This document shows, piece after piece, positions 27,853 through 38,779 of a stretch of 64,000 nt of DNA. How positions within the stretch are numbered: position 1 is the stretch's first letter; each line of letters begins with the position of its first letter. Under the pieces are notes generated by a model. The model did not search any database and was not told the origin of the DNA. It worked only from the letters and a program-made list of their open reading frames with translations. This DNA is from Desulfarculaceae bacterium (GTDB lineage Bacteria > Desulfobacterota > Desulfarculia > Desulfarculales > Desulfarculaceae). Both the position numbers and the translations under genes were made by a program. The stretch is taken from contig JAHLKT010000007.1 of the NCBI GenBank assembly GCA_020444545.1, positions 15,001-79,000 on the forward strand. The letters are read 5' to 3'.

Positions 27853-29813
27853 GCGCCCGCTCCCGGTTTCTTCTGGTCCTTGGGCGTCTCCGGCTCGGGC
27901 CGGCGCGAGGGGGGCAGGGCCTGGGGCTCGAACTCGGGCACCGGGCCCTGGGGCAGGCCGAACCAGGCGCGCATCACCGCCTTGGCCACCGGGGCGGCGG
28001 CGGAGCCGCCGTGGCCGCCGTGCTCCACCACCACGCCCACCGCGATGGAGGGATTATCCACCGGGGCGAAGGCCACGAACAGGGCGTGAGAGCGGTACTT
28101 CCAGGGAACGTTCTCTTCCTTGCCAAAGGACTTCTCGAACTTGAGGCCCACCACCTGGGCGGTGCCGGTCTTGCCGGCCACCCTGATGCCGGGCAGACGG
28201 GCCCGCCGCGCGGTGCCGTGGGGCTCGTTGACCACCGCGTCCAGGCCCTTGGCGATAACTTCCAGGTACTCGGCCTTGATGGGCACCTTCACCGTGACCG
28301 GCTCGGGCTCGGGCACCGGCTCGCCCCCGGGCGGGGTAACCGCCTTGACCAGGGTGGGGGTGAGCAGGCGGCCCCGGTTGGCCACCGCGGCGGTCATGCG
28401 GGCCAGCTGCAAGGGGGTAACCAGGGTGAAGCTCTGGCCGATGGACAGCGACAGGGTCTCGCCATCCTGCCAGGGCTCCTTGAAGCGTTTCTTCTTCCAC
28501 GCGCTGTCCGGCACCAGGCCTGGGGACTCGTGGGCCAGGCTGATGCCGGTGGGCCGCCCCAGGCCGAAGGCGCGGGCCCACTTGGCCAGGCGCTCCACCC
28601 CCAGGCGCAGGCCGGTCTTGTAGAAGAACACGTCGCAGGATTCGCGGATGGCCTTGTGCACGTCGGTGTGGCCGTGGCCGCCCTTCTTGTAGGCCCAGCA
28701 CTTGTAATAGCGGCGTCCGAAGGGGATCTGGCCCGCGCAGAAGAAGCGGGTGTTGAGGTCGATGGCCTTTTCGGCCAGCCCGGCCGCGCTGGTGATGATC
28801 TTGTAGGTGGAGCCCGGCGGGTACATGCCGCTGATGGAGCGGTCCTTGAGCGGGTGCAGGGGGTCGCTGACCAGCTTCTTCCACTGCTTCACGCTCATGC
28901 CGGTGATGAAGTCGTTGGGGTTGAAGGAGGGGTTGGAGTACAGGGCCAGCACCTGGCCGTTGCGTGGGTCGATGGCCGCCACCGCGCCCACCCGTCCGGC
29001 CAGGGCCCGGGCCGCCGCCCGTTGCAGGTCCAGGTCGATGCTCAGGGTGAGGTCCGCCCCCCGGCTGGAGGGGGCCTCCTTGAGCACCTTGATCTCCCGC
29101 CCCATGGCGTCCACTTCCACCTGACGGGCGCCGCGCAGGCCGTGCAGGACCTGCTCGCGGCTCTGCTCCAGGCCGTAGCGGCCCACCCAGTCGCCCATGC
29201 GGTACTTGGCCCGGCTGGAGCGCTCCAGCTCCTTGCGGTTGATCTCGCCCAAATAGCCGATGACGTGGGCGGTTACGTGCGGGGCCAGATAGGCCCGCTG
29301 GTAGCGCACCATCACCTTTACCCCGGGCAGCTCGTAGCGGAAGGTTTCGAGCAGGGCCAGCTGGTGGCGGTCCAGACGGGACCTGAGCACGATGGGCTTG
29401 AAGGGCGGCGCGCCCCGGGCGGCCTTGCGGGCCTTGGCCAACTCCTCGGGGGTAAGGCCCACCAGGTTGTCCAGGCGATTGCCCAGGGTCTTCCAGTCGG
29501 CCACGTCCTCGGGCACCACGGCCAAATAAAAGGCCGGGCGGTTGTCGGCCAAAAGGCGGCCCTCCGCGTCGAAGATCAGGCCCCGGCTGGGGGGCAGGTC
29601 CACCAGGCGGATGCGGTTGGTCTCGGAAAGCTTGCGGAAGTGCTCGCCCCGGAGAAGCTGCAAGTACCACAGCCGCCCCAGGAGCACCAGAAAGGCCAGG
29701 GCCACCACCACCGCCGCGGCCATGAGGGCATGGCGCACCAGGGGGTTTTCGGCCGGCTCCAGGCCGCGGCCGCCGCCCAGGCTGGCCGGCTTGGGGACCG
29801 AGGAAAGATTCAC
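27849..29813 (-). CDS. mrdA: Penicillin-binding protein 2 (transpeptidase)
   Basis: A 654-residue membrane-anchored class B PBP that crosslinks peptidoglycan during elongation. One N-terminal membrane helix (about 30-50). The pedestal domain begins with NRIRLVDLPPSRGLIFDAEG. The catalytic domain has MYPPGSTYKIITS (Ser-x-x-Lys nucleophile), the SCD-type motif in IRESCDVFFYKTG, and KTGTAQV as the KTG motif. The start is chosen at 29813; it overlaps mreD by four bases, and rodA overlaps its end. Confidence 0.96.
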   Translation of the reverse strand: MNLSSVPKPASLGGGRGLEPAENPLVRHALMAAAVVVALAFLVLLGRLWYLQLLRGEHFRKLSETNRIRLVDLPPSRGLIFDAEGRLLADNRPAFYLAVVPEDVADWKTLGNRLDNLVGLTPEELAKARKAARGAPPFKPIVLRSRLDRHQLALLETFRYELPGVKVMVRYQRAYLAPHVTAHVIGYLGEINRKELERSSRAKYRMGDWVGRYGLEQSREQVLHGLRGARQVEVDAMGREIKVLKEAPSSRGADLTLSIDLDLQRAAARALAGRVGAVAAIDPRNGQVLALYSNPSFNPNDFITGMSVKQWKKLVSDPLHPLKDRSISGMYPPGSTYKIITSAAGLAEKAIDLNTRFFCAGQIPFGRRYYKCWAYKKGGHGHTDVHKAIRESCDVFFYKTGLRLGVERLAKWARAFGLGRPTGISLAHESPGLVPDSAWKKKRFKEPWQDGETLSLSIGQSFTLVTPLQLARMTAAVANRGRLLTPTLVKAVTPPGGEPVPEPEPVTVKVPIKAEYLEVIAKGLDAVVNEPHGTARRARLPGIRVAGKTGTAQVVGLKFEKSFGKEENVPWKYRSHALFVAFAPVDNPSIAVGVVVEHGGHGGSAAAPVAKAVMRAWFGLPQGPVPEFEPQALPPSRRPEPETPKDQKKPGAGA

Positions 29814-30349
29814 GGGGCCACCCTGCGCTCATCGGGCCAGAAGCGGGCCATGGGGCGGACCAGGGCCTCGATGAGCCCGAAGAACAGGGGAGCGACCAGG
29901 GCGCTGATCAGGCCCTGGGCCAAAAGCAGCAGGGGCAGGTTGGCCGGGGGGATGTAGCTGGGGATGGTCAGGGTGAGCCCGGCGGCCATGAGCAGATGGG
30001 CCAGCATGGTCATCACCCCCACCGAGAGCATCTGGAAGGGCCAGGAGTCGATGTTGAGCTTGCGCCGGGCCAGCTGGCAGATCACGTAGACCACCGAGTA
30101 GATCACGATGTTGAGCCCCAAGACCCCGCCGGAGATCAGGTCCATGAGATAGGCCAGGGCCCAGACCACCACGAAGCCCAGGACCAGCGGCAGGCGGTAG
30201 CCCGCCGAGACCACCAGGACGATCATGGGCTCCAGACGCAGAGGCCCCACCGACCACCACGAGAACACCGTGGTGCTCAACACGGCCAGGAAGAACCCTA
30301 AGACTAGGGTTCCCGCCGCTCGGGGCCAACGTGAAGCGTCGCGTCTCAT
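29810..30349 (-). CDS. mreD: Rod-shape-determining protein MreD
   Basis: A 179-residue integral inner-membrane protein with about five helices. It begins with a basic leader (MRRDASRWPRA), then hydrophobic segments such as TLVLGFFLAVLSTTVFSWW and LGFVVVWALAYLMDLISGG. MreD is poorly conserved; assignment rests on size, hydrophobicity, and position between mreC and mrdA, plus the LGLNIVIYSVVYVICQLARR segment. The start overlaps the mrdA frame. Confidence 0.85.
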   Translation of the reverse strand: MRRDASRWPRAAGTLVLGFFLAVLSTTVFSWWSVGPLRLEPMIVLVVSAGYRLPLVLGFVVVWALAYLMDLISGGVLGLNIVIYSVVYVICQLARRKLNIDSWPFQMLSVGVMTMLAHLLMAAGLTLTIPSYIPPANLPLLLLAQGLISALVAPLFFGLIEALVRPMARFWPDERRVAP

Positions 30350-30450
30350 CTGGGTGGTTCAACCTCTATCTTGTTGCCCTTGCCGGGTCCATACGCTCTA
30401 TATAGTAATGTTGCGCCCGCCCCCGGCCATCGCCAGGCCCATACTCTCGG

Positions 30451-30575
30451 CGGCACAGCCAGCCGCCGGCAGACAAGGCGTCTGGCGAGCGAGGGCCGCA
30501 GGCGTGGCCCAAGTCACGTTGAGGCCCGAGCGATGCCAGCAACACCGTATGCCGGTGGCTGGCGAAGCCGCCCTA
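30451..30575 (-). repeat. 125-bp imperfect-palindrome element, copy 3
   Basis: On the minus strand it begins with GCGGCTTCGCCAGCCACCGG one base after the mreC stop codon and ends CCGGCGGCTGGCTGTGCCG. It therefore lies between mreC and mreD inside the cell-shape gene cluster, with another 100 bases of intergenic DNA before mreD. The terminal 20 bases on each side are complementary at about 16 positions. Confidence 0.75.
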
Positions 30576-31400
30576 GCCGTCCAGGTTGCGCTTGCGCAGA
30601 ATCACCAGCACCTCTTCCAAACGGCCGAAGTCCACCGCCGGGGAGACCTCCACCCGCTGGAAGGCGCCGTCTTGCTCCTTGTGCACCGCGCTCACCGTGC
30701 CCACCAAGACGCCCTTGGGGAACACCCCGGCCGCGCCGGAGGTGATGAGCTTGTCGCCCACGGCCACGTCGGCGGTGTGGATCACGTACTTGAGGCGCAA
30801 GACCCCGCTGCCGCTGCCCTCCACGATGCCCCGCGAACGGTTGCGCTGCACCAGCACATCCACCGCGCTGTTGGCGTCGATGAGCAGCAGCAGCTTGGCG
30901 TAGTGGGGGCTGGCCCAGATGACCCGGCCCACCACGCCCTCGGCGTTGACCACCGGCATCAAGGGCTCGACCATGGCCGAAGTGCCCTTGTTGATGATCA
31001 CGGTCTGGAAGCGGCCGCTGGGGTCGGCGCCCACCACCTCGGCGGCGGCCATGGGGTAGTCCAGGGTCTTTTGGAAGTTGAGCAGCTTTTTCAGGCGCCG
31101 GTTGGCCAGCTCCAGCTCGTCGCGGTCCACCACCCGCTGGCCCAGGGAGGCCAGATCCTTGCGCAGGTGCTCGTTTTCCTCGGCCGCCTGCACCAGGGCG
31201 AAGTAGCGCCGCCAGATGGAGTTGAACCACTGGCCCACCCCGGTGACCCCGCGCTGCACCGGGCCGATCAGCTCCATGGCGTAGCGCCCGCCGGGCACCC
31301 GGTCGATGCCCTTGCCAGCGCTGAAGGAAAAGTAGGCCAAGGCCCCCAGGAGGAACAGGGCCACGATGATGGGAACCCGGTACTTGCGGAAGAAGTTCAC
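30573..31400 (-). CDS. mreC: Rod-shape-determining protein MreC
   Basis: A 275-residue periplasmic scaffold with an N-terminal membrane helix (about residues 9-28, VPIIVALFLLGALAYFSFSA). A coiled coil follows (VQAAEENEHLRKDLASLGQR), and then two beta barrels. The signature regions are GADPSGRFQTVIINKGTSA and VGRVIWASPHYAKLLLLID (the MreC core) and the C-terminal VDFGRLEEVLVI. A palindromic repeat begins immediately after the stop codon, and the gap to mreB is 218 bases, so mreC may have its own promoter. Confidence 0.93.
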   Translation of the reverse strand: MNFFRKYRVPIIVALFLLGALAYFSFSAGKGIDRVPGGRYAMELIGPVQRGVTGVGQWFNSIWRRYFALVQAAEENEHLRKDLASLGQRVVDRDELELANRRLKKLLNFQKTLDYPMAAAEVVGADPSGRFQTVIINKGTSAMVEPLMPVVNAEGVVGRVIWASPHYAKLLLLIDANSAVDVLVQRNRSRGIVEGSGSGVLRLKYVIHTADVAVGDKLITSGAAGVFPKGVLVGTVSAVHKEQDGAFQRVEVSPAVDFGRLEEVLVILRKRNLDG

Positions 31401-31618
31401 GGCGCTTTGCTAGCCAGCACTTTTCAAGAGGGTTGCGCAACCGGCGGCCGACCGTGCCGGACATGGGTGCACACCGCACCAAGGTGACGTCGGCGCTTTT
31501 CTCAATAAGTTTACCTGAAATTGCATCGTGGTTGGATGCCGCCCAACCCTCATGAAATATGCGGGCTTGGAGTTTGCGGGCCGTGTTCGGGCGCCGCGCG
31601 GACCGGTCCCGGCGGCGT

Positions 31619-33028
<1,410 letters not shown>

Positions 33029-33163
33029 ATGAAACGTACTTTCCAGCCCAGCAATACCAAGCGTAAACGCACCCACGGTTTCCTGGTGCGCTCCCGCACC
33101 CGTGGCGGCCGCGCCGTGATTAGCCGCCGCAGATCCAGAGGCCGCAAGCGGCTTGCGGTGTGA
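33029..33163 (+). CDS. rpmH: Ribosomal protein bL34
   Basis: A 44-residue, highly basic large-subunit protein. The sequence starts [18 protein letters not shown] and ends [12 protein letters not shown], the classic L34 pattern with TFQP and RTHGFL. ATG is preceded by GAAG. It is the first gene of the conserved rpmH-rnpA-yidD-yidC-jag run, in the usual order. rnpA starts 15 bases downstream. Confidence 0.95.
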   Translation: MKRTFQPSNTKRKRTHGFLVRSRTRGGRAVISRRRSRGRKRLAV

Positions 33164-33178
33164 GCCCGCGGGGGCTCG

Positions 33179-33541
33179 ATGCCCACGGCGGAGTTAGGCT
33201 ATCCCAAGACGGCGCGCCTTGCCAAGCGCTCCCAGTACCTGGCCGCCCAGAAACAGCCGGGCCGCCTGCACGGGCGGCGCTTGCTGCTGTTGTACCATCC
33301 CAACCGGCTGGGTCTGACCCGTCTGGGGATCACCGCCACGCGGCGGGTGGCCAATGCGGTGGGGCGCAACCGTTTCAAGCGTCTGGTGCGCGAAGCCTAT
33401 CGCCAGCGGCGGGCCGCATTGCCCCCGGGATGGGACCTGGTGGTCATCGCCAAGAGCGGTGCGCCCGCCATGACCTGGGCCCAGTTGAGCCAAGAGCTGT
33501 GGAACCTGTTCGAACGGCTGCCGGAACCCCCGACCGCCTGA
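33179..33541 (+). CDS. rnpA: Ribonuclease P protein component
   Basis: A 120-residue basic protein that assists the RNase P RNA in tRNA 5'-end maturation. The family motif is AVGRNRFKRLVREAYR (the RNR box, near 60-75); earlier RLGITATRRVANA matches the conserved central strand. The N-terminus is a few residues longer than usual, but ATG at 33179 is the only reasonable start, directly after rpmH. Confidence 0.93.
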   Translation: MPTAELGYPKTARLAKRSQYLAAQKQPGRLHGRRLLLLYHPNRLGLTRLGITATRRVANAVGRNRFKRLVREAYRQRRAALPPGWDLVVIAKSGAPAMTWAQLSQELWNLFERLPEPPTA

Positions 33542-33753
33542 GCCCGGCCGTTATCGCGGCCCGGGCTTTGGTGCGTCTGTACCAGCTCACTCTGAGCCCC
33601 TACCTGGGCGGCCAGTGCCGCTTCACCCCCACTTGCTCCCATTACGCCATGGATGCCCTGGCCAAGTACGGCCTGTGGCGGGGTATGGCCAAGAGCCTCT
33701 GGCGCCTGGCCCGTTGCCACCCCTTCTCCGCCGGGGGCCACGACCCGGCCTGA
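33499..33753 (+). CDS. yidD: Membrane protein insertion efficiency factor YidD
   Basis: An 84-residue protein if it starts at the GTG at 33499, overlapping rnpA by 43 bases; a later start near 33568 is possible but gives a short N-terminus. The family signature is intact: VRLYQLTLSPYLGGQCRFTP, followed by TCSHYAMDALAKYGLWRG and ending ARCHPFSAGGHDP. YidD assists YidC-dependent insertion. Same operon as rnpA and yidC. Confidence 0.88.
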   Translation: MEPVRTAAGTPDRLSPAVIAARALVRLYQLTLSPYLGGQCRFTPTCSHYAMDALAKYGLWRGMAKSLWRLARCHPFSAGGHDPA

Positions 33754-33783
33754 GGCCGGTGCTCCCGTTTTTAGGAAGCGATC

Positions 33784-35439
33784 ATGGATCAGAAACGCAT
33801 GTTGTTGGCCCTGGCCCTTAGCGTGGGGCTGATGTGGGCCTGGATCATGCTCTTTGGCGATAAGCCCAAGGAGCAGCCGGTCCCCACCACCACCGCCCCC
33901 CAGAGCCAGGCCGCCCCGGCGGCTAAGGCCCCGGCCGCGCCGGGTGCGCAGGCCCCGGCGGCCGTGCCCGCCCCCGCCTCTCCCCAGGCCGCGCCCATGG
34001 GCGCCGAAACCCTGGTGGAGGTCAAGACCCCGCTCTACACCGCGGTGCTCACCAGCCGGGGCGGCGGCGTCAAGACCGTCATCCTGCGGGATTACTACAA
34101 CCAGCCCAAGAAGCAGGGCGGCCATTTCAAGGTATTGGACCTGGGCGACGACGACCCGGCCTCCCTGGCCGTGAACCTGACCAAGCTCGACCCCAAGCTC
34201 TCGGTGCGCAACTTCACCCCCTCGGCCGACAAGCTGGAGGTGACCAAGGGCTCCAAGCAGCTGGTGTTTTCCACCACGGTGGGCGGGGTCAAGGTTGACA
34301 AGGTCTACACCTTCAAGGCCGGCACCTACGCCTGGGAGCTCAGCCTGCGCCTGACCAACACCAGCGGCCAAAAGCTGGAGCTGCAACCGGCTCTCAGCCT
34401 GCTGGAGAACAAGAAGCGCGGCGACACCCACTCCTACGCCTTCACCGGCATCCAATTCTCCAAGAACGGGCGCTACGAGGAGCTGGGCATCGGGGACCTG
34501 GACGACAACCCCAAGGACTCCGGCGAGATTAGCTACATGGGCCTGGCCATCCCCTACTTCCTGGGCGCGGTGGCTCCCCTGGAGCCCGAGGGCGCGCCCC
34601 CGGCCAAGCGCTTCGTGATGGGCAGCGAAAAGGGCGGCCTGATGCTGGCCACCCTGGTGGAGCCTCTGATCGCCCTGGAGCCCGGCTCCACCCGTCAGGT
34701 GGACTACCTGGTGTTCTTCGGCCCCAAGGAAATGAAGATCCTGGAATCCCTGGGCCACAACCTGAACCAGGCCCTGGACTTCGGGTGGTTCGACATAATC
34801 GCCAAGCCGTTCCTCATCGCCATGAACCTGATCTTCGGCTTCGTCGGCAACTACGGCGTCGCGATCATCATCATCACCCTGATCACCAAGCTCATCTTCT
34901 GGCCCCTGACCCGCAAGAGCTACAAGTCCATGAAGGAGATGCAGAAGCTTCAGCCCCATGTGAAGCGCATCCGCGAGAAGTTCAAGGACGACAAGCAGCG
35001 CATGAACCAGGAGATCATGCAGCTGTACAAGACCTACAAGGTGAACCCCGCCGGGGGCTGTCTGCCCATGCTGGTGCAGATCCCGGTGTTCATCGCCTTC
35101 TACAAGGTCTTGGGCAGCGCCATCGAGCTCCGGCACGCGCCCTTCATGCTGTGGATCAACGACCTTTCGGCCCCGGACCGCCTGCCCATCGGCATCGACA
35201 TCCCCTACGTGGGAGCCGGGCTGCCGATACTGACCCTGCTCATGGGCGCGTCCATGTTCTTGCAGCAGAAGATGACCCCCACCACCGGCGACCCCACCCA
35301 GGCCAAGATGATGATGCTCATGCCTGTGGTGTTCACGGTGATGTTCATCAACTTCCCCTCCGGACTGGTGCTCTACTGGCTGGTTAACAACCTCATGAGC
35401 ATTGGCCAGCAGTACTGGACCAACAAGAGCAAGACGTAA
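33784..35439 (+). CDS. yidC: Membrane protein insertase YidC
   Basis: A 551-residue inner-membrane insertase of the long Gram-negative type. Helix 1 is residues 7-25. A Pro/Ala-rich linker (about 30-80) follows, then a large periplasmic P1 domain (about 85-330), then the conserved core with helices. The core includes [20 protein letters not shown] (with the basic groove residue region) and [20 protein letters not shown]. The C-terminal region has [22 protein letters not shown] start; it ends in TAATG, coupling it to jag. Confidence 0.96.
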   Translation: MDQKRMLLALALSVGLMWAWIMLFGDKPKEQPVPTTTAPQSQAAPAAKAPAAPGAQAPAAVPAPASPQAAPMGAETLVEVKTPLYTAVLTSRGGGVKTVILRDYYNQPKKQGGHFKVLDLGDDDPASLAVNLTKLDPKLSVRNFTPSADKLEVTKGSKQLVFSTTVGGVKVDKVYTFKAGTYAWELSLRLTNTSGQKLELQPALSLLENKKRGDTHSYAFTGIQFSKNGRYEELGIGDLDDNPKDSGEISYMGLAIPYFLGAVAPLEPEGAPPAKRFVMGSEKGGLMLATLVEPLIALEPGSTRQVDYLVFFGPKEMKILESLGHNLNQALDFGWFDIIAKPFLIAMNLIFGFVGNYGVAIIIITLITKLIFWPLTRKSYKSMKEMQKLQPHVKRIREKFKDDKQRMNQEIMQLYKTYKVNPAGGCLPMLVQIPVFIAFYKVLGSAIELRHAPFMLWINDLSAPDRLPIGIDIPYVGAGLPILTLLMGASMFLQQKMTPTTGDPTQAKMMMLMPVVFTVMFINFPSGLVLYWLVNNLMSIGQQYWTNKSKT

Positions 35440-36431
35440 TGCCCATGGACGCGGTTGAATTCACAGCCAAGACCACCGAGGCGGCCATGCTGGCCGCCCA
35501 GGAGCATTTCGGCCTGAGCCTGGACCAGCTCGAGGTGGAGGTGATCAGCGCCGGAGGCGGCGGTTTTCTGGGCATCGGCTCCAAGAAGGCGGTGATCAAG
35601 GCCAAGCCCCGGGGCAAGACCCAGGCCGAGGAGGTGGCCGCGCTGGTGGCCTCCATGACCGACAGCGCCAATGGCGCCCTGGGCCTGGGCAAGAAAAAGC
35701 CCGAGCCCAAGCCCGAGCCCAAGCCGGCCCCCAGGCCTGAACCGAAGCCCGCGCCCAAGCCGGCCCCCAAGCCGCAGCCCAAGCCGGCCCCCAAGCCGGA
35801 GCCGAAGCCGCAGCCCAAGCCGGAACCCAAGCCTGAGCCGAAGCCGCGGCCCAAGCCCGAGCCCAAACCGGCTCCCAAGCCGGAACCCAGGCCCGAGCCC
35901 AAGGCCGAGGCCCCGGCCCCCGAGGCCAAGCCCGAGCCTCCGGCCCCCCGCCGGGACACCCGGCCCGAGCGCGACCCCGACGGCCCGGAGATGCTGGCCT
36001 ACGCCGGTGAGGTGCTCACCCGCCTGGCCGCCTCCCTGGACCCCAACGCCACCATCGAGACCGCCTGGGGCGAGCAGGGCATCGAGCTGAACATCGCGGG
36101 CGGCGAGCCCGGGGTGCTCATCGGCCGCCGGGGCCAGACCCTGGACGCCCTGCAATACCTCACCACCCGCATCGTGAGCCACAAGTACGGCAAGGCGGTG
36201 CACCTTAGCGTGGACGCGGGCGGCTATCGCGGCCGGCGGCGCGCGGCCCTGGAAGAGTCGGCCCGCAAGGCGGCGGACAAGGCCAAGAGCAGCCGCAAGC
36301 CCCAGAGCCTGGGGCCCCTGAGCGCCCAGGAGCGGCGGGTGGTGCACCTGGTGCTGCGGAGCATGAAGGGCATCAGCACCATGAGCCGGGGCAAGGGCGA
36401 GATGAAGAAGGTGGTGGTCACTCCCCGCTGA
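35439..36431 (+). CDS. jag: Jag/KhpB RNA-binding protein with long PKPEPKP linker
   Basis: A 330-residue protein with three recognisable parts. The Jag_N domain is residues 1-60 ([20 protein letters not shown], then [16 protein letters not shown]). A linker of about 85 residues (88-170) is made almost entirely of PKPEPKP/PKPAPKP repeats. The KH domain (about 175-255) carries [16 protein letters not shown], and the R3H domain (about 260-330) contains [20 protein letters not shown] and ERRVVHLVL. Jag is usually about 200-250 residues; the repetitive linker is unusually long. It starts in the yidC stop codon. It probably binds RNA, controlling membrane or cell-wall biogenesis. Confidence 0.92.
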   Translation: MPMDAVEFTAKTTEAAMLAAQEHFGLSLDQLEVEVISAGGGGFLGIGSKKAVIKAKPRGKTQAEEVAALVASMTDSANGALGLGKKKPEPKPEPKPAPRPEPKPAPKPAPKPQPKPAPKPEPKPQPKPEPKPEPKPRPKPEPKPAPKPEPRPEPKAEAPAPEAKPEPPAPRRDTRPERDPDGPEMLAYAGEVLTRLAASLDPNATIETAWGEQGIELNIAGGEPGVLIGRRGQTLDALQYLTTRIVSHKYGKAVHLSVDAGGYRGRRRAALEESARKAADKAKSSRKPQSLGPLSAQERRVVHLVLRSMKGISTMSRGKGEMKKVVVTPR

Positions 36432-36452
36432 GAGGGCGCATCATAGCTAAAT

Positions 36453-36487
36453 AAAAAGGGCCTCCCCGCGCGGGAGGCCCTTTTCCA
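36453..36487 (+). terminator. Terminator after jag
   Basis: AAAAAGGGCCTCCCCGCGCG pairs with CGGGAGGCCCTTTTT; a perfect bidirectional stem with T-run, usable by the convergent gene ending at 36513. Confidence 0.9.
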
Positions 36488-36512
36488 TTGGGCAAAGGCA
36501 AAGGGTGGCGAG

Positions 36513-37067
36513 TCAGTAGACGCGCACGCCCTTTTTATATACCTCGAAGGAGCGCTCGGCGATGAGGCGGCCGTCCTGGCCGCGCACCCGCACCGCACGG
36601 GGGCCGTAGCAGCGCGAGGCGATCCACTTGGAGCGCTTCATCACCGAGCTGGGGAACAGGGCCGACCAGAACTTGCCCATCTTGCCGGGCGCGGACCAGC
36701 AGCTGTAGCCCGCCATGGCGTGGGGTTGGCCCGGGTAGCGGCGCAACACCCGCGTCACCGGCCGGGCCAGGGCCCGCCAGGGGCTGCCGTGCAGCCATTC
36801 GAAGATAAGCTCCTGCCCCTGGTAGCGTCCCGCGCGGTCGATGAACACCGCCTGAAACTCGGTGCGCTGGTCTATCTCCACCCTGGGGCCCACCTGGGGC
36901 AGACCGAGGCACAGGGTGTAGGACCACACCCCGTTTTCCTGGGCCAGGCGCTCCTTCTGGTCGGCGGTCAGGGCCACCACCCTAAGCTCCGCCCCCTCCG
37001 GCGGCGCGGCCGGGGCCGGGCTCGCCAGGAACAGGCTCAGCAGAAGCACCAGGGTGAAAACTCGCAT
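36513..37067 (-). CDS. Secreted hypothetical protein
   Basis: A 184-residue exported protein starting at ATG 37067. Its signal peptide is residues 1-20 (RVFTLVLLLSLFLASPAPAA). The mature part has an N-terminal beta region, then LPQVGPRVEIDQRTEF, a segment of about 50 residues with basic and aromatic residues, and a C-terminal GYSCWSAPGKMGKFW followed by SRCYGPRAVRVRG. Two cysteines in that region may form a disulfide. I do not recognise the family. The upstream neighbour (37130-37564) is another small exported protein on the same strand, so they may form a two-gene unit. Confidence 0.6.
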   Translation of the reverse strand: MRVFTLVLLLSLFLASPAPAAPPEGAELRVVALTADQKERLAQENGVWSYTLCLGLPQVGPRVEIDQRTEFQAVFIDRAGRYQGQELIFEWLHGSPWRALARPVTRVLRRYPGQPHAMAGYSCWSAPGKMGKFWSALFPSSVMKRSKWIASRCYGPRAVRVRGQDGRLIAERSFEVYKKGVRVY

Positions 37068-37129
37068 GGAGACGGCCTCCGGGAACGGCCCGCTCCGCTG
37101 GGGCGCGGGGCGGGCCGCCGGGTTTGCTA

Positions 37130-37564
37130 TCACTTGCTCAAGGCGATGTTCTCTGTGATGCCCCCGGAGTAATCGCCCTTCTTGGTGCCGCTGAGGGTGG
37201 AGCATTTGCCGTCCACCGGGCTGAGCGACAGGGTGTACTTGTAGGTCTTGCCGTTGTTGCATTTGACGGTGTAGTTGACCTTGATGGGATAGTCGCTGAA
37301 GTTGGTGCTGCTCGCGCTGGGCACCAGCCCGAAGCCGGGGCAGGCGCCGCTTTGGGTGATCCCGGACACCTCGCCGTCCCCGTTGAAGGTCAGGGTTCCA
37401 GTCGAGGTGCTCCCCGCGAATTTCCAGGTGCCGACCACATAGCTGGCGCAGGGAACCCTTAAGTCCGACCCGCCGCCGCTGCCGCTGCTGCATCCGCTGC
37501 CCGAGGTGAGCCACATCATGGTCAGCACCGCGCACAGTGCCAAAACGATCTTGAGCTTGCTCAT
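37130..37564 (-). CDS. Secreted or lipoprotein-like hypothetical protein
   Basis: A 144-residue protein with ATG at 37564 and AGGAGT five bases upstream. The signal peptide is followed by LTSGSGCSSGSGGG; the cysteine at about residue 25 lies after a hydrophobic core but lacks the usual Leu at -3, so lipidation is uncertain. The mature part resembles a lipocalin-like beta barrel: VVGTWKFAGSTSTGTLTFNG, VKCNNGKTYKYTLSLSP and KCSTLSGTKKGDYSGG. Two further cysteines could pair. Function unknown. Confidence 0.65.
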   Translation of the reverse strand: MSKLKIVLALCAVLTMMWLTSGSGCSSGSGGGSDLRVPCASYVVGTWKFAGSTSTGTLTFNGDGEVSGITQSGACPGFGLVPSASSTNFSDYPIKVNYTVKCNNGKTYKYTLSLSPVDGKCSTLSGTKKGDYSGGITENIALSK

Positions 37565-37695
37565 GGTTACTCCTAAAATGATGAACTGCCTCTCCAGTAG
37601 CCCGAGCCTCGCCGCGTCGCGTAAGGCGCGTGACCAAGGTGGACGGCGGCCAGTAAAACATGATCCCGGCGGGCCAACCATAGGGCAAACGCCCC

Positions 37696-38697
37696 ATGGG
37701 GGCGGCGCGCCGGCACGAGAAGGACTCGGCAACGGTGCTAGACCAAGCAATGGGCCGCTTCGTCGGCCAGCTCATGGAACTGGGCCACCGAGCTCCGGTG
37801 GGGGATTTCAAGGACGCGGCCATGGAGCTTTTGAACGGCCTGATCCCCTTTGACATGGCCCTGTGGGCCAGCGGCTACACCGACGACCTCCGGGTGCACA
37901 ACGTTTATCTGAGCGGCCTGCCCGAGGAGATGATGGTCAACTGGGAGCGCTTCAAGCACCAGGACCGGCTTTTGGCCAACATCATCGCCACGCCGGGCGT
38001 CACCTTCGACGTGTACGAGTTCTATGCCCGGCAGGAGCGCCGGGCCCTGGAGATATACCGGCAGCATTCCCACGTCTACGGCATCGAGTCGGCCATCTCC
38101 ACCGCCCTGCCCGTGCCCCGCAGCGGCCTGCTGGACGTGATGAGCCTCTACCGCAAAGTCTCCCGTCCGGCCTTCACCCCCGAGGAGCGCATCGCCAAGC
38201 AGTTCGTCTTTCCCCTGCTCACCCAGGCCTGGCAGCACAACCAGATCGAGTACGTGCGCAGCCGCTCCAAGAGCCAGGCCGGGGGCCCCGCCGCGGTATG
38301 CGACCGCGAAGGCTGGGTGCGCCAGGCCCAGGGCGACTTTCTGGAGCTGGTGCAGGCGGAGTGGCCGGGGTGGAGCGGCCCGGCCCTGCCCGTGGAGGTG
38401 CGGGAGTGGCTGCAAGGCGAGCCCGCCAAGGCCTTTCGGGGCAGGAGCATGGGCGTGAAGGGCGAGGCCATGGACGACCTCTTTCTCTTGGTGGCCTATC
38501 CCCGCCAGGCGGCGGCCATGCTGACCCCCCGGGAAGAAGAGATCGCCGAGTTGTTTGCCGCCGGGCTCACCGCCAAGGAAATCTCGCTGGAGTTCGGCCT
38601 GTCGACCTCCACGGTGCGCCGGCATTTGGATTCGGTTTACCGGAAGCTCGAGGTGGCCAACAAGATAGAGTTGTTTCAGGCGCTCAATCCGGACTAG
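37696..38697 (+). CDS. LuxR-family transcriptional regulator
   Basis: A 333-residue cytoplasmic regulator. The C-terminal LuxR/GerE helix-turn-helix is clear: LTPREEEIAELFAAGLTAKE, then STSTVRRHLDSVYRKLEV. The N-terminal 250 residues are a variable ligand-binding region, not a receiver (no Asp-acceptor pattern). Within it SGYTDDLRVHNVYLSGLPEE is of the kind seen in autoinducer- or PAS-like sensor domains. The start could instead be the GTG at 37735, which has GAGAAGGA upstream; neither start has an ideal ribosome-binding site. No adjacent synthase was seen, so the signal is unknown. Confidence 0.75.
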   Translation: MGAARRHEKDSATVLDQAMGRFVGQLMELGHRAPVGDFKDAAMELLNGLIPFDMALWASGYTDDLRVHNVYLSGLPEEMMVNWERFKHQDRLLANIIATPGVTFDVYEFYARQERRALEIYRQHSHVYGIESAISTALPVPRSGLLDVMSLYRKVSRPAFTPEERIAKQFVFPLLTQAWQHNQIEYVRSRSKSQAGGPAAVCDREGWVRQAQGDFLELVQAEWPGWSGPALPVEVREWLQGEPAKAFRGRSMGVKGEAMDDLFLLVAYPRQAAAMLTPREEEIAELFAAGLTAKEISLEFGLSTSTVRRHLDSVYRKLEVANKIELFQALNPD

Positions 38698-38779
38698 GGG
38701 TTGGGCGGAATACGGCTTGGTGAACAGGGCTCCCGGCAGAGGGGCCTTTTTCTTTTGGGGGCGGGGGAGGAGCGGAGCA

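Noticed and set aside
36001-36090. Antisense gene opposite the Jag linker
   Set aside because: The repetitive PKPEPKP codons create long open frames in other phases, with low-complexity products (Ser/Gly or Arg/Pro only).
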